Of a DNA stretch of 64,000 nt, positions 27,507 to 36,227 are shown piece by piece. The notes under the pieces were generated by a model that was not told the DNA's origin, made no database searches, and saw nothing but the letters and a program-made list of their open reading frames with translations. This DNA is from Ketogulonicigenium robustum (GTDB taxonomy: Bacteria > Pseudomonadota > Alphaproteobacteria > Rhodobacterales > Rhodobacteraceae). The stretch spans positions 807,501-871,500 of the forward strand of contig NZ_CP019937.1 in NCBI RefSeq assembly GCF_002117445.1, in the 5' to 3' direction. A program made the translations under genes and the position numbers. The stretch's first letter is position 1; the number at the start of each line of letters is the position of its first letter.

Positions 27507-28076
27507 ATGCGGCGCATGTCGGAACGGAAAAAGCGCTACCGATTGCACAAGGCGGTGGCCCTTGTGGGGATGATGGGGTCGGGGAAAACCGCCGTCGGGC
27601 GGGCGCTGGCGCAGCGCCTGGGTGTGGCGTTTCGTGATTCCGATATCGCGATCGAGGAAGCCGCGCAGCTGAGCATCGCCGAGATTTTCGCCCGCGACGG
27701 CGAGCCGTTCTTTCGCGACCGCGAGGCCGAAGTGATCGTGCGTTTGTTGAACCAAGGCCCTGCGATTCTATCGACCGGCGGCGGCGCGTTTTTGGCGCAG
27801 CGCAACCGCGATTCCATCGCGCGGGCCGGTGTGTCGCTGTGGCTGGATGCGCCGGTCGAGATTTTGTGGGACCGTGTCCGCCACCGCGACACGCGCCCGT
27901 TGCTGCGCACCAACGACCCGCGCGGGACGTTGGCGCAGTTGCTGGATGCGCGGGTGCCCCACTATCAGCAAGCCCAGCTGCGTTTGCCTGCGATGGCGGG
28001 ACAGTCGGTCGACCAAACCGCCGATCGCGCCATCGCGCTACTGCTGCAATACCCCGATTTGTTGGAGGAAATCTGA
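27507..28076 (+). CDS. aroK: Shikimate kinase
   Basis: 189 residues. Phosphorylates shikimate at the 3-hydroxyl with ATP in aromatic amino acid synthesis. Walker A GMMGSGKT is at 21-28, the shikimate-binding DSD follows, and RDGEPFFRDREAEV and LSTGGGA are the substrate-binding arginine and glycine segments. The frame is open well upstream, but the ATG at 27507 (or 27516) gives the normal length. Its stop shares one base with the aroB start (TGATG). Confidence 0.94.
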   Translation: MRRMSERKKRYRLHKAVALVGMMGSGKTAVGRALAQRLGVAFRDSDIAIEEAAQLSIAEIFARDGEPFFRDREAEVIVRLLNQGPAILSTGGGAFLAQRNRDSIARAGVSLWLDAPVEILWDRVRHRDTRPLLRTNDPRGTLAQLLDARVPHYQQAQLRLPAMAGQSVDQTADRAIALLLQYPDLLEEI

Positions 28077-29185
28077 TGTCAGTCGTGCACGTCGAACTGC
28101 CCGGTCGGGCATATGACATTCACATCGGCGGGGGTTTGATGCAGCGGGTTCCTCACCTGCTGCGGCCCCTGTTGCGGCGGTCGCGGGTGGTAATCATCAC
28201 CGACAGCACCGTCGCCGAGATCCATTTGCCCGTGCTGGAAGCCGCCCTGCAAACCGCCGGGATCGAGAGTGAGAGCCTGAGCTTGCCCGCTGGCGAGGCC
28301 ACGAAATCGTGGCAGGGGCTGACGGCGGCGGTTGAGTGGATCCTCGACCAAAAGGTCGAGCGGGGCGATCTGGTGTTGGCGCTGGGGGGCGGGGTGATGG
28401 GCGATCTGGTCGGCTTTGCCACCGCCATCGCGCGGCGCGGTATCCGATTCGTGCAGGTGCCCACGACCTTGCTGGCGCAGGTGGACAGCAGTGTCGGCGG
28501 CAAAACCGGCATCAACACGCGCCACGGCAAGAACCTAGTCGGGGCTTTTCACCAACCTGCGCTGGTTGTTGCCGATACCGACGCCCTGCGCACATTGCCC
28601 GACCGTGACTTTTTGGCGGGCTATGGCGAGGTCGTGAAATACGGCCTGCTGGGCGATGTGACGTTCTTTGAGTGGCTGGAGGCCAACGGCCCGCGCCTGC
28701 GCAGTGATGACGCCGCGCTGGCCCATGCCGTCGCGCGCGCCTGCCAGATGAAGGCCGACATCGTCATGCGCGACGAGACCGAGCAGGGTGATCGCGCGCT
28801 GCTGAACTTGGGGCATACTTTCGGCCATGCCCTCGAATCGGCGACGGGGTATTCCGACAGGCTGCTGCATGGCGAGGGGGTGGCGATCGGCTGCGCGCTG
28901 GCCTTTACGCTGTCGACCCGCTTGGGCCTATGTTCGGGGCAAGATGCAGGCCGCGTGCGCGCGCATTTGCAGCGGATGGGCACCAAGGGCAGCTTGGCCG
29001 ATATCGCGGGCGATCTGCCCGATGCCGACGGGCTATTGGCGCTGATGGCGCAAGATAAAAAGGTGCAGGACGGCAAGCTGCGGTTTGTTCTAGTGCGCGG
29101 GATCGGGCAGGCGTTCATTACCGCCGATGTGCCCCGCGACGCAGTGCGCGCCGTTTTGCAAGACGCGCTGGATGAAAGGGGCTGA
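28076..29185 (+). CDS. aroB: 3-Dehydroquinate synthase
   Basis: 369 residues. Converts DAHP to 3-dehydroquinate, the second shikimate-pathway step, using NAD and a divalent metal. Conserved segments are ALGGGVMGDLVGFATAIARRG (NAD binding), PTTLLAQVDSSVGGKTG, GYGEVVKYG and the metal-binding NLGHTFGHALE and LLHGEGVAIG. A GGAGGAA ribosome site lies inside the end of aroK and the genes overlap by one base, so they are translationally coupled. Confidence 0.97.
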   Translation: MSVVHVELPGRAYDIHIGGGLMQRVPHLLRPLLRRSRVVIITDSTVAEIHLPVLEAALQTAGIESESLSLPAGEATKSWQGLTAAVEWILDQKVERGDLVLALGGGVMGDLVGFATAIARRGIRFVQVPTTLLAQVDSSVGGKTGINTRHGKNLVGAFHQPALVVADTDALRTLPDRDFLAGYGEVVKYGLLGDVTFFEWLEANGPRLRSDDAALAHAVARACQMKADIVMRDETEQGDRALLNLGHTFGHALESATGYSDRLLHGEGVAIGCALAFTLSTRLGLCSGQDAGRVRAHLQRMGTKGSLADIAGDLPDADGLLALMAQDKKVQDGKLRFVLVRGIGQAFITADVPRDAVRAVLQDALDERG

Positions 29186-29186
29186 C

Positions 29187-29600
29187 ATGAAAGTCGTAGC
29201 TATATCAGGGTTTTCGGTGATTTCGCAGGACGGGGCGGCCAGCCAGTCGCTGTATATCGATACGCTGGGTTTGCCGATGACGCGGGACGGTGACTATGCC
29301 TTCGTTGATGGCTTCCCCGGCGCGCACCATTTCGGCGTCTGGCCGCTGAAAAACGCGGCCGAAGCTTGCTTTGGCACGCCCGAATGGCCCGATGACATCG
29401 CCATTCCCACCGCCTCGGTCGAGTTTGAGTTGGAAAGCCCGGAAGCTGTGGCCGAGGCCGTGACCGAAATGGAAGCGCGCGGGCAGATTTTCATCCACCC
29501 CGCCCGCACCGAGCCGTGGGGTCAAACGGTCGCGCGCTTCATCAGCCCCGAGGGGGTTCTGACCGGCCTCAGCTATGCGCCGTGGCTGCACCAGAACTGA
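29187..29600 (+). CDS. Glyoxalase/VOC-family protein
   Basis: 137 residues of the vicinal oxygen chelate fold, seen in the paired beta-alpha-beta pattern (SLYIDTLGLPMTRDGDYAFVDGFPGAHHFGVW and the later FELESPEAVAEAV, TEPWGQTVARFISPEGVLTGLSY). Members bind metal and small ligands or give resistance to compounds; no specific activity can be assigned. The ATG is one base after the aroB stop. A terminator follows at 29601-29627. Confidence 0.8.
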   Translation: MKVVAISGFSVISQDGAASQSLYIDTLGLPMTRDGDYAFVDGFPGAHHFGVWPLKNAAEACFGTPEWPDDIAIPTASVEFELESPEAVAEAVTEMEARGQIFIHPARTEPWGQTVARFISPEGVLTGLSYAPWLHQN

Positions 29601-29632
29601 AAAGGGCGGCCATTGCGGCCGCCCTTTGTTTT
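29601..29632. terminator. Bidirectional terminator between the glyoxalase gene and ssb
   Basis: Bases 29601-29611 pair perfectly with 29617-29627 (AAAGGGCGGCC and its complement, five-base loop). T-rich bases follow on the plus strand and the A-rich foot gives a T run on the minus strand, so it can serve both convergent genes. Confidence 0.8.
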
Positions 29633-30149
29633 AGAATGGGATCTCGTCGTCACCGAGGTCGCTGACGCGGTTTTGCGCACCGCCCGACCGGCCACCACCG
29701 CCCGAGGGCTGGCTGGAATAACCGCTATCGTAGCCGCCGTCATACCCGCCTTGGTTGCCGCCTTGGTAATCACCGCCGCCGCCTTGGCCGCCGCTGTCAC
29801 GACCGTCCAGCAGGGTCATTTGGCCGGTGAACGGGCGCAGGACGACTTCGGTGCTGTAACGGTCAGCGCCCGACTGGTCTTGCCACTTGCGGGTCTCCAG
29901 CTGGCCTTCCAGATAGACCTTGCTACCCTTACGCAGGTATTTTTCGGCAATATTGCCCAGCGGTTCCGAGAAAATCGCGACCGAATGCCATTCGGTGCGT
30001 TCCTTGCGCTCGCCGCTGGATTTGTCGCGCCATGTCTCGCTGGTGGCGATGCGCAGGTTCACGACCTTGCCGCCATTGGGGAAATTGCGGACCTCGGGGT
30101 CGCGGCCCAAGTTGCCAATCAAAATGACCTTGTTCACCGATCCAGCCAT
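29631..30149 (-). CDS. ssb: Single-stranded DNA-binding protein
   Basis: 172 residues. An OB fold (about 1-112) begins [19 protein letters not shown] and includes the WHSVAIF and [19 protein letters not shown] segments. A glycine-rich, tyrosine-containing disordered linker leads to the acidic tip DDEIPF, which docks partner proteins such as RecQ, PriA and Pol III chi. It protects ssDNA in replication, recombination and repair. In many relatives uvrA is its divergent neighbour; here it is a lytic transglycosylase. Confidence 0.97.
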   Translation of the reverse strand: MAGSVNKVILIGNLGRDPEVRNFPNGGKVVNLRIATSETWRDKSSGERKERTEWHSVAIFSEPLGNIAEKYLRKGSKVYLEGQLETRKWQDQSGADRYSTEVVLRPFTGQMTLLDGRDSGGQGGGGDYQGGNQGGYDGGYDSGYSSQPSGGGGRSGGAQNRVSDLGDDEIPF

Positions 30150-30326
30150 GCTTCAGCCCCTTTGTGATGTGTCGTTCAGCGATTTGGCGCATTGGTCGCA
30201 CGATTGCGCGCGCGCTGCAATGGCGCTGCACCGCCGCCGTTACGCAATGGGGCTTTTCAAATGTAAACGAAACGTTAATCTCGCGGCGCTGCCGCTGGAT
30301 GCAGCACCCTTGGGTAAAGGTATCCC

Positions 30327-30899
30327 ATGCGCGCTTTTGTGGTTGCACTGGTGTTGGCTTGCGCGGGCGGCGTTCTGCCTGCGGCGGCGCAGACGCTCTC
30401 GACATCAAACAGGGTGGGGTTGCTGCGCAGCCAGACCGATCTGCTGGACGGGCGCGCGGCCGAACAGTATCGCTTCTCCGACCGCCTGGCGCCCACGCGT
30501 GTGCAGCCGCCGATACCCCTTTATACCGGCAGCTACAGCGGGCCGTATCTGACGCTGGCCCGCGCGGCTGCGCGGCGCCACAACATTCCCGAAGATCTGT
30601 TCTTGCGGCTGGTTCAGCGCGAAAGCGGTTGGAACCCGACGGCGGTTTCGGTCAAGGGGGCGCTGGGCTTGGCGCAGCTGATGCCTGATACCGCGCGTTT
30701 GCTGGGTGTCGACCCGATGGACCCGCAGCAAAATCTGGATGGCGGCGCCCGCTATCTGCGCCGCCAGTTCGAGGCCTTCGGGAATTGGCGTCTGGCGCTG
30801 GCGGCCTATAACGCCGGCCCCGGCGCGGTGCAAAGCTATGGCGACATCCCGCCATTCGCCGAAACGCAAACTTACGTGCAGGTGATTTTGGGCCTTTAG
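30327..30899 (+). CDS. Lytic transglycosylase (SLT domain)
   Basis: 190 residues. A signal peptide ends at about AAAQ (residues 19-22). The transglycosylase domain (about 75-185) carries the catalytic glutamate in VQRESGWNP, then [25 protein letters not shown] and [15 protein letters not shown], all hallmarks of the SLT family 1. It cleaves peptidoglycan glycan strands in the periplasm, forming anhydromuramyl ends. Convergent with miaA; stop codons overlap by four bases. Confidence 0.93.
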   Translation: MRAFVVALVLACAGGVLPAAAQTLSTSNRVGLLRSQTDLLDGRAAEQYRFSDRLAPTRVQPPIPLYTGSYSGPYLTLARAAARRHNIPEDLFLRLVQRESGWNPTAVSVKGALGLAQLMPDTARLLGVDPMDPQQNLDGGARYLRRQFEAFGNWRLALAAYNAGPGAVQSYGDIPPFAETQTYVQVILGL

Positions 30900-31777
30900 G
30901 GTAGGGCGACTGTCACCCAATCGCGCATCCGCGCGCGAAACCACGTCCGCTGGCGCTTGGCGTATTGGCGCGAGGCGGTGATCGTCCCTTCGCGCGCGTC
31001 GGCCAGTGTCGTCATGCCTTGCAGGTGGCCGATCAGTTCCGGCGCGCCGATGGCTTTGGATGATAGGCGGGCAGGGTCCCAGTCGGGCAACATGGCGCGG
31101 GCTTCGTCCAGCGCGCCTTGGGCCAGCATCTGGTCAAAGCGGCGGGTGATGCGGGCGTTCAGCCAGTCGACATCGGGCATCATCACGATGGGGAAGGTGT
31201 TTTGCAGCGGCAGCAGCGGCGCGGGGGTGCGCGCTTGCCAGACGGAAATCCCTTCGCCGGTGGCGTGCAGCACTTCCCATGCGCGCTGGACGCGGGCGCG
31301 GTTGTTCAGGTCGATCCCGCTGGCACTGGCCGGGTCGAGGTCGCGGATCAGCTCGGGCAGATCCAGCGCATCGGCCTGCACGCGCAGCGCGGGGGGCGTC
31401 GCGGGAATGTCGGCCAAGCCGCGCGTCAGGGCGGTGAAATTCAACCCCGTGCCACCCACGATGATCGGGCGCGCGCCGCCCAGCAGCGGGGCCAAATCGC
31501 GTAGCCAGTGCCCGACCGAGTAGCTTTCGCTATAAGGGACGTGGCCATAAAGCGCATGCGGCGCGGCGGCCAGATCGGCATCGTCAGGGCGCGCGGTCAG
31601 CAGCCGCCAGCCGCTGAACACCTGCAGGGCGTCGGCGTTAATCACCACGCCGCCGGTGGCCTGCGCGATCTGCAGCGCCAGCGCCGATTTGCCCGAGGCG
31701 GTCGGCCCCGCGATCAGCACAGGCAGGCCCGAATCCGCAGCGGCCTGCACAATTTCCCTTCCGTCGCTGCCCTTCAT
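30896..31777 (-). CDS. miaA: tRNA dimethylallyltransferase
   Basis: 293 residues from the chosen start. Transfers a dimethylallyl group to A37 of tRNAs reading UNN codons. The P-loop is GPTASGKS (24-31), followed by [19 protein letters not shown] and [19 protein letters not shown] and the [10 protein letters not shown] region (family usually ...AIGYKE/Q). An alternative ATG at 31790-31792 adds five residues; neither has a strong ribosome site. Divergent from pyrH, with under 100 bases between them. Confidence 0.93.
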   Translation of the reverse strand: MKGSDGREIVQAAADSGLPVLIAGPTASGKSALALQIAQATGGVVINADALQVFSGWRLLTARPDDADLAAAPHALYGHVPYSESYSVGHWLRDLAPLLGGARPIIVGGTGLNFTALTRGLADIPATPPALRVQADALDLPELIRDLDPASASGIDLNNRARVQRAWEVLHATGEGISVWQARTPAPLLPLQNTFPIVMMPDVDWLNARITRRFDQMLAQGALDEARAMLPDWDPARLSSKAIGAPELIGHLQGMTTLADAREGTITASRQYAKRQRTWFRARMRDWVTVALP

Positions 31778-31870
31778 GTCACCCTCGGCCATTTTCCGCC
31801 CTGCTTGCCATTGCCAGACGGCGCCTTTTGCGACATTTCTGGGCCCAATGAAAGCCAGCGGAGCCCGAAC

Positions 31871-32599
31871 ATGACTGACGACCAACACCAGACCCGTTTC
31901 AAGCGCGTATTGCTGAAGATCTCGGGCGAGGCGTTGATGGGCGATCAGGGGTTCGGGTTGCACCCGCCGACCGTCCAGCGCATCGCCGAGGAAGTGAAAT
32001 CGGTGCGTGATCTGGGGGTCGAGATCTGCATGGTGATCGGCGGCGGCAACATCTTCCGCGGTCTGCAGGGGTCGGCCCAAGGGATGGAGCGCACGACTGC
32101 CGATTACATGGGCATGCTGGCGACCGTGATGAATGCGCTGGCCATGCAATCCGCGCTAGAGGAACTGGACGTTCATTCCCGCGTGATTTCGGCGATCCCG
32201 ATGGATCAGGTGTGCGAGCCCTACATCCGCCGGCGCGCCGTGCGTCATCTGGAAAAGAAAAGGGTCTGCATTTTTGCCGCAGGCACGGGTAACCCCTATT
32301 TCACGACCGACACTGCCGCCACGCTACGCGCCAGCGAAATGGCCTGCGAAGCGATCTTCAAGGGTACCAAGGTGGATGGCGTTTACGACAAAGACCCGAA
32401 AAAGTTCCCCGATGCCAAGCGTTACGGCGATGTGACCTATGACGAAGTGCTGCAAAAGCACCTGGGCGTCATGGATGCGTCGGCGATTGCGCTGGCGCGC
32501 GACAACCACCTGCCGATCATCGTGTTCAGCCTGGACGAGCCGGGCGGCTTCCGCGGTATTCTGGCCGGGAAGGGAACCTTTACGCGGGTGCATGGCTAA
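31871..32599 (+). CDS. pyrH: UMP kinase
   Basis: 242 residues of the amino acid kinase fold. Phosphorylates UMP to UDP with ATP. Conserved parts are [53 protein letters not shown] and [12 protein letters not shown]. In most bacteria it sits in tsf-pyrH-frr-uppS; here it is followed by purC, so frr and the isoprenoid/lipid genes are elsewhere. Confidence 0.96.
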   Translation: MTDDQHQTRFKRVLLKISGEALMGDQGFGLHPPTVQRIAEEVKSVRDLGVEICMVIGGGNIFRGLQGSAQGMERTTADYMGMLATVMNALAMQSALEELDVHSRVISAIPMDQVCEPYIRRRAVRHLEKKRVCIFAAGTGNPYFTTDTAATLRASEMACEAIFKGTKVDGVYDKDPKKFPDAKRYGDVTYDEVLQKHLGVMDASAIALARDNHLPIIVFSLDEPGGFRGILAGKGTFTRVHG

Positions 32600-32683
32600 A
32601 GGGTTGCCCCCCCGTCGCCCTTGGCATAAGAGGCGCGCAAGCAAAGGCCGCCGACCTTCGGCGCGGAACCAGTAGGAGCCGTC

Positions 32684-33445
32684 ATGGCACGTCGCAAGAA
32701 GATTTACGAAGGCAAAGCCAAGATCCTGTACGAAGGCCCCGAGCCGGGCACGATCGTGCAGTATTTCAAGGATGACGCGACCGCCTTCAACGCGCAGAAA
32801 AAGGCCGTGATCGAAGGTAAGGGCGTGTTGAACAACCGCCTGTCGGAATATTTCATGCTGGGCCTGCAGGGCGTCGGCATCCCGACCCACTTCATCAAGC
32901 GCTTGAACATGCGCGAGCAGCTGGTCCGTCAGGTCGAGATCGTGCCGCTGGAAATCATCGTGCGCAATTTCGCCGCAGGCTCGATGGCCAAGCGCCTTGG
33001 GCTAGAGGAGGGGATGCCCCTGCCGCGCCCGATCGTCGAATTCAGCTTCAAGAACGACGCGCTGGGCGACCCGCTGGTGCCCGAGGAATACATCATCGCA
33101 TTCGGTTGGGCCCAGCAGCAAGAGCTGGACGATATCGTGGCGCTGGCACTGCGCGTGAACGATTTCTTGTCGGGCGTGTTCCATGGCGTCGGTATTCGTC
33201 TGATCGATTTCAAGATCGAGATGGGCCGGATTTGGGAAAACGACTTCCCCCGTCTGGTGATTGCAGACGAGATCAGCCCCGATAGCTGCCGTTTGTGGGA
33301 TATCGAAACCGGCCGCAAGCTGGACAAAGACGTGTTCCGGCAAGACCTGGGGTCGCTGTCGGATGCGTATACCGAAGTTGCCCGCCGTCTTGGGGTGCTG
33401 CCGTCCAACGTGACGCACAGCCCCAACGGTACGTTGATCAACTAA
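32684..33445 (+). CDS. purC: Phosphoribosylaminoimidazole-succinocarboxamide synthase (SAICAR synthetase)
   Basis: 253 residues. Joins CAIR and aspartate with ATP in purine synthesis. Signatures include [40 protein letters not shown], and [17 protein letters not shown] precedes the ATG. purS and purQ follow on the same strand with gaps of 21 and 13 bases, so this is a purC-purS-purQ operon; purL is not in the window. Confidence 0.97.
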   Translation: MARRKKIYEGKAKILYEGPEPGTIVQYFKDDATAFNAQKKAVIEGKGVLNNRLSEYFMLGLQGVGIPTHFIKRLNMREQLVRQVEIVPLEIIVRNFAAGSMAKRLGLEEGMPLPRPIVEFSFKNDALGDPLVPEEYIIAFGWAQQQELDDIVALALRVNDFLSGVFHGVGIRLIDFKIEMGRIWENDFPRLVIADEISPDSCRLWDIETGRKLDKDVFRQDLGSLSDAYTEVARRLGVLPSNVTHSPNGTLIN

Positions 33446-33466
33446 GACTATCTGAGGAGAGAGCGG

Positions 33467-33706
33467 ATGAAGGCGCGCGTCGAAGTCATGTTGAAGGCGG
33501 GCGTCCTCGACCCGCAAGGCGAGGCCGTGCGCGCCGCGCTGACGACCCTTGGGTTTGATGGCGTGAACGGCGTGCGTCAGGGCAAGGTGATCGAGCTGGA
33601 TCTGGCCGAGACCGACCCCGTCGCCGCCGAAGCCGCCGTGCGTCAGATGTGCGACAAGCTGCTGGCCAACACCGTCATCGAAAGCTACCGCATCAGCTTC
33701 GCCTAA
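33467..33706 (+). CDS. purS: Phosphoribosylformylglycinamidine synthase subunit PurS
   Basis: 79 residues, normal for PurS, the small structural subunit that bridges PurL and the glutaminase PurQ in the FGAM synthase complex. The start [21 protein letters not shown] and the [15 protein letters not shown] end are typical. A strong GAGGAGAGAG-like ribosome site precedes the ATG. Confidence 0.95.
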   Translation: MKARVEVMLKAGVLDPQGEAVRAALTTLGFDGVNGVRQGKVIELDLAETDPVAAEAAVRQMCDKLLANTVIESYRISFA

Positions 33707-33719
33707 AAGGGGGATCGCC

Positions 33720-34388
33720 ATGAAGGCCGCCGTTATCGTCTTTCCTGGATCGAACTGCGACCGCGACATGGCTGATGCCCTGCGCAAAGCAGGGGCCGAT
33801 GTGCAGATGGTCTGGCACAAAGATGCCGCGCTGCCCAGCGGTGTCGATCTGGTCGCCGTCCCGGGCGGTTTTTCGTTCGGTGACTACCTGCGCTGCGGCG
33901 CAATCGCTGCGAATTCCCCCGTTTGTCAGGCGCTTGTGCGCCACGTTGAACGTGGTGGCTATGCTTTGGGGGTCTGCAACGGCTTTCAAGTGCTGACCGA
34001 AACCGGCCTGCTGCCGGGGGCGCTGATGCGCAACGCGGGGCTGAAATTCCTCTGCAAACCGGTGGGGTTGCGCGTCGCGACAGCCGACAGCGCCTTTACC
34101 AACACCTACCACGCAGGCCAGACCCTGACGGTGCCGATCGCGCACCACGACGGGAATTACTACGTCGACGACGCGACGCTGGACACCCTGCAGGGCGAGG
34201 ATCGGGTTGCGTTCACCTACACCGACAACCCCAACGGGTCGCGGGCCGACATCGCGGGTGTCCTGTCGGCCAATCGCCGCGTGCTGGGCATGATGCCCCA
34301 CCCCGAGCGTGCGATTGAAACGCTGCAAGGTGGCACCGACGGGCAGGGACTTTTCGCTGGGTTGATCGGGCGGTTTGTTGCCGCCTGA
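33720..34388 (+). CDS. purQ: Phosphoribosylformylglycinamidine synthase, glutaminase subunit
   Basis: 222 residues, class I glutamine amidotransferase that supplies ammonia to PurL. The nucleophile cysteine is in GVCNGFQVL (about C87), and the catalytic histidine/glutamate pair is in [19 protein letters not shown] near the N-terminus is typical of PurQ. Last gene of purC-purS-purQ; the next gene, dctB, starts 58 bases later and is unrelated. Confidence 0.97.
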   Translation: MKAAVIVFPGSNCDRDMADALRKAGADVQMVWHKDAALPSGVDLVAVPGGFSFGDYLRCGAIAANSPVCQALVRHVERGGYALGVCNGFQVLTETGLLPGALMRNAGLKFLCKPVGLRVATADSAFTNTYHAGQTLTVPIAHHDGNYYVDDATLDTLQGEDRVAFTYTDNPNGSRADIAGVLSANRRVLGMMPHPERAIETLQGGTDGQGLFAGLIGRFVAA

Positions 34389-34446
34389 CCAACTTGGTGG
34401 CACGCACGTTATTGCTGCCCGGCAAGGCGTGAAATAAGCTGATACC

Positions 34447-36216
34447 ATGACATCTGGTGTCGATACCCCCGCCGCGCCCCGCCGCGCGGCTGCCAAAAGC
34501 CCAACATGGTGGGCCCGCATTTTTGTGGGCGTGCTGGTGCTGGTCGCGGTTGGCGCGATTTGGCTGACGAATGTCTTGCTGACAGAACGGTTTACCACCA
34601 CCACCCGCACGCGGGCCGAGGTGCGTATGTCTATCTACGTCGGCAACCTTGTCTCGGAATTGCAGCGCAATTCGGTAGTGCCGCAATTGTTGTCGCGCGA
34701 CCCCGAACTGATCAGCGCCCTCGAGACCGCCAATTTTACCGCATCGAACGAGCGCCTTGCCTCGTTCGGCGAAGAAATCGGCATGGCGTCGATCTTACTG
34801 TATGACCGCGACGGTGCGGTTGTGGCTGCGACCGACCAATCTATTTTGGGGCGCAATGATTCGGCTATGCCGTTCTTTGCCGATGCCGAGCGGGTCTCGA
34901 CTACCGTGTTCACCGCGCTGCCGCGTGAAAACGGTAGCTACGGGTTCTTCTACTCGCGCCGGATCGATATTGGCGGGGCGATGCTGGGCGTCATCGCGGT
35001 CGAGGTGGACCTCAGCCGGTTGGAACGCAGCTGGGCCGGCACGCAGGACGCGGTGCTGGTGACGGATTCCGCCGGAACCATCTTGCTGGCGACTGAGCCG
35101 CGCTGGCGCGGGTTGACCGAAGATGCAGCACTGGCCAATACCTCGGCCCCTTCCGCCATCGCGCGCGCGCTGCGTTTTGATGAGTGGAGCTCGCCCTACG
35201 ACACCTACCTGCGCGGCGAGGCAGTGCTGCGGCGCGAATTGCGTGTGCCGTTCCAAGGCTGGAAGATGGTCGGCTTTACGACCTACGCCTCGATCCGCGA
35301 ACAGGTGAACGCAATCATCGCGCTGGAGATCATGGCATTCGCCATTCTGGCCGCTTTGGCCTTCTGGGTCAGCTCGCGCAAAAGCGCCTCGCGCGTCGTG
35401 CTGTTCCAACGCGAATCAGCCGAACTGCGCGCCCTGAACATGCGCCTGCAACGCGAGATCGCCGAGCGCGAGAAGGCCGAGCGGACGCTGGAAGTGGCGG
35501 AACAAACGCTGGTGCAGTCCTCGAAACTGGCCGCATTGGGCGAGATGTCCGCCGCCGTTAGTCACGAGTTGAACCAACCGCTGGCTGCGATGAAAACCTA
35601 TCTGGCGGGAGCGCGCCTGTTGTTGCAGCGCAAGCGCCCCGATGAAGCCCTGTCGGCCTTCCAACGCATCGACGACTTGATCGACAGGATGGGGTCGATT
35701 ACGCGGCAGTTGAAATCCTTTGCCCGCAAGGGGTCGGAAGCTTTCGCGCCGTTTGATATGCGCCTGGCGATTTCCAGTGCGCTGGCGATGATGGAACCGC
35801 AGCTAAAAGCGCGCCGGATTGCCATCGTGCGTACGCTGCCCTCTGACCCTGTTATGGTGATGGGCGACCGCCTGCGGATGGAGCAGGTGATCATCAATCT
35901 TTTGCGAAACGCCTTTGATGCGACGAACGGCACCCCAAATCCCGAAGTGACCATCACTTTGGCCGAGGGCGAGACCGTAACACTGACCGTGCGTGACAAT
36001 GGGCCGGGGATCGACGACCTCGATGCCCTGTTTGAACCTTTTTACACAACCAAGGCACCGGGTGACGGGGTCGGGCTGGGGCTGGCGATCTCCTCGGGGA
36101 TTGTCGCTGATTTGGGTGGGCGGCTGACCGCGCATAACGCCACTTCGGGTGGCGCTGCGTTTGAAGTCCAATTGCCGCGCCTAGCGCCTGACGCACCCGC
36201 CGCTGTCATTAATTGA
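34447..36216 (+). CDS. dctB: C4-dicarboxylate sensor histidine kinase
   Basis: 589 residues. Two membrane helices (about residues 25-47 and 287-309) enclose a double-PAS/Cache periplasmic sensor domain. A short coiled coil leads to the HisKA domain with SHELNQPLAAMKTYL (phosphoacceptor histidine about 376) and the HATPase with NLLRNAFDA, DNGPGID and GVGLGLAISSGI. The overall layout is that of DctB, which senses succinate, fumarate and malate. dctD follows after 11 bases. No dctPQM transporter genes are adjacent. Confidence 0.9.
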   Translation: MTSGVDTPAAPRRAAAKSPTWWARIFVGVLVLVAVGAIWLTNVLLTERFTTTTRTRAEVRMSIYVGNLVSELQRNSVVPQLLSRDPELISALETANFTASNERLASFGEEIGMASILLYDRDGAVVAATDQSILGRNDSAMPFFADAERVSTTVFTALPRENGSYGFFYSRRIDIGGAMLGVIAVEVDLSRLERSWAGTQDAVLVTDSAGTILLATEPRWRGLTEDAALANTSAPSAIARALRFDEWSSPYDTYLRGEAVLRRELRVPFQGWKMVGFTTYASIREQVNAIIALEIMAFAILAALAFWVSSRKSASRVVLFQRESAELRALNMRLQREIAEREKAERTLEVAEQTLVQSSKLAALGEMSAAVSHELNQPLAAMKTYLAGARLLLQRKRPDEALSAFQRIDDLIDRMGSITRQLKSFARKGSEAFAPFDMRLAISSALAMMEPQLKARRIAIVRTLPSDPVMVMGDRLRMEQVIINLLRNAFDATNGTPNPEVTITLAEGETVTLTVRDNGPGIDDLDALFEPFYTTKAPGDGVGLGLAISSGIVADLGGRLTAHNATSGGAAFEVQLPRLAPDAPAAVIN

Positions 36217-36227
36217 GAGGACACCAC

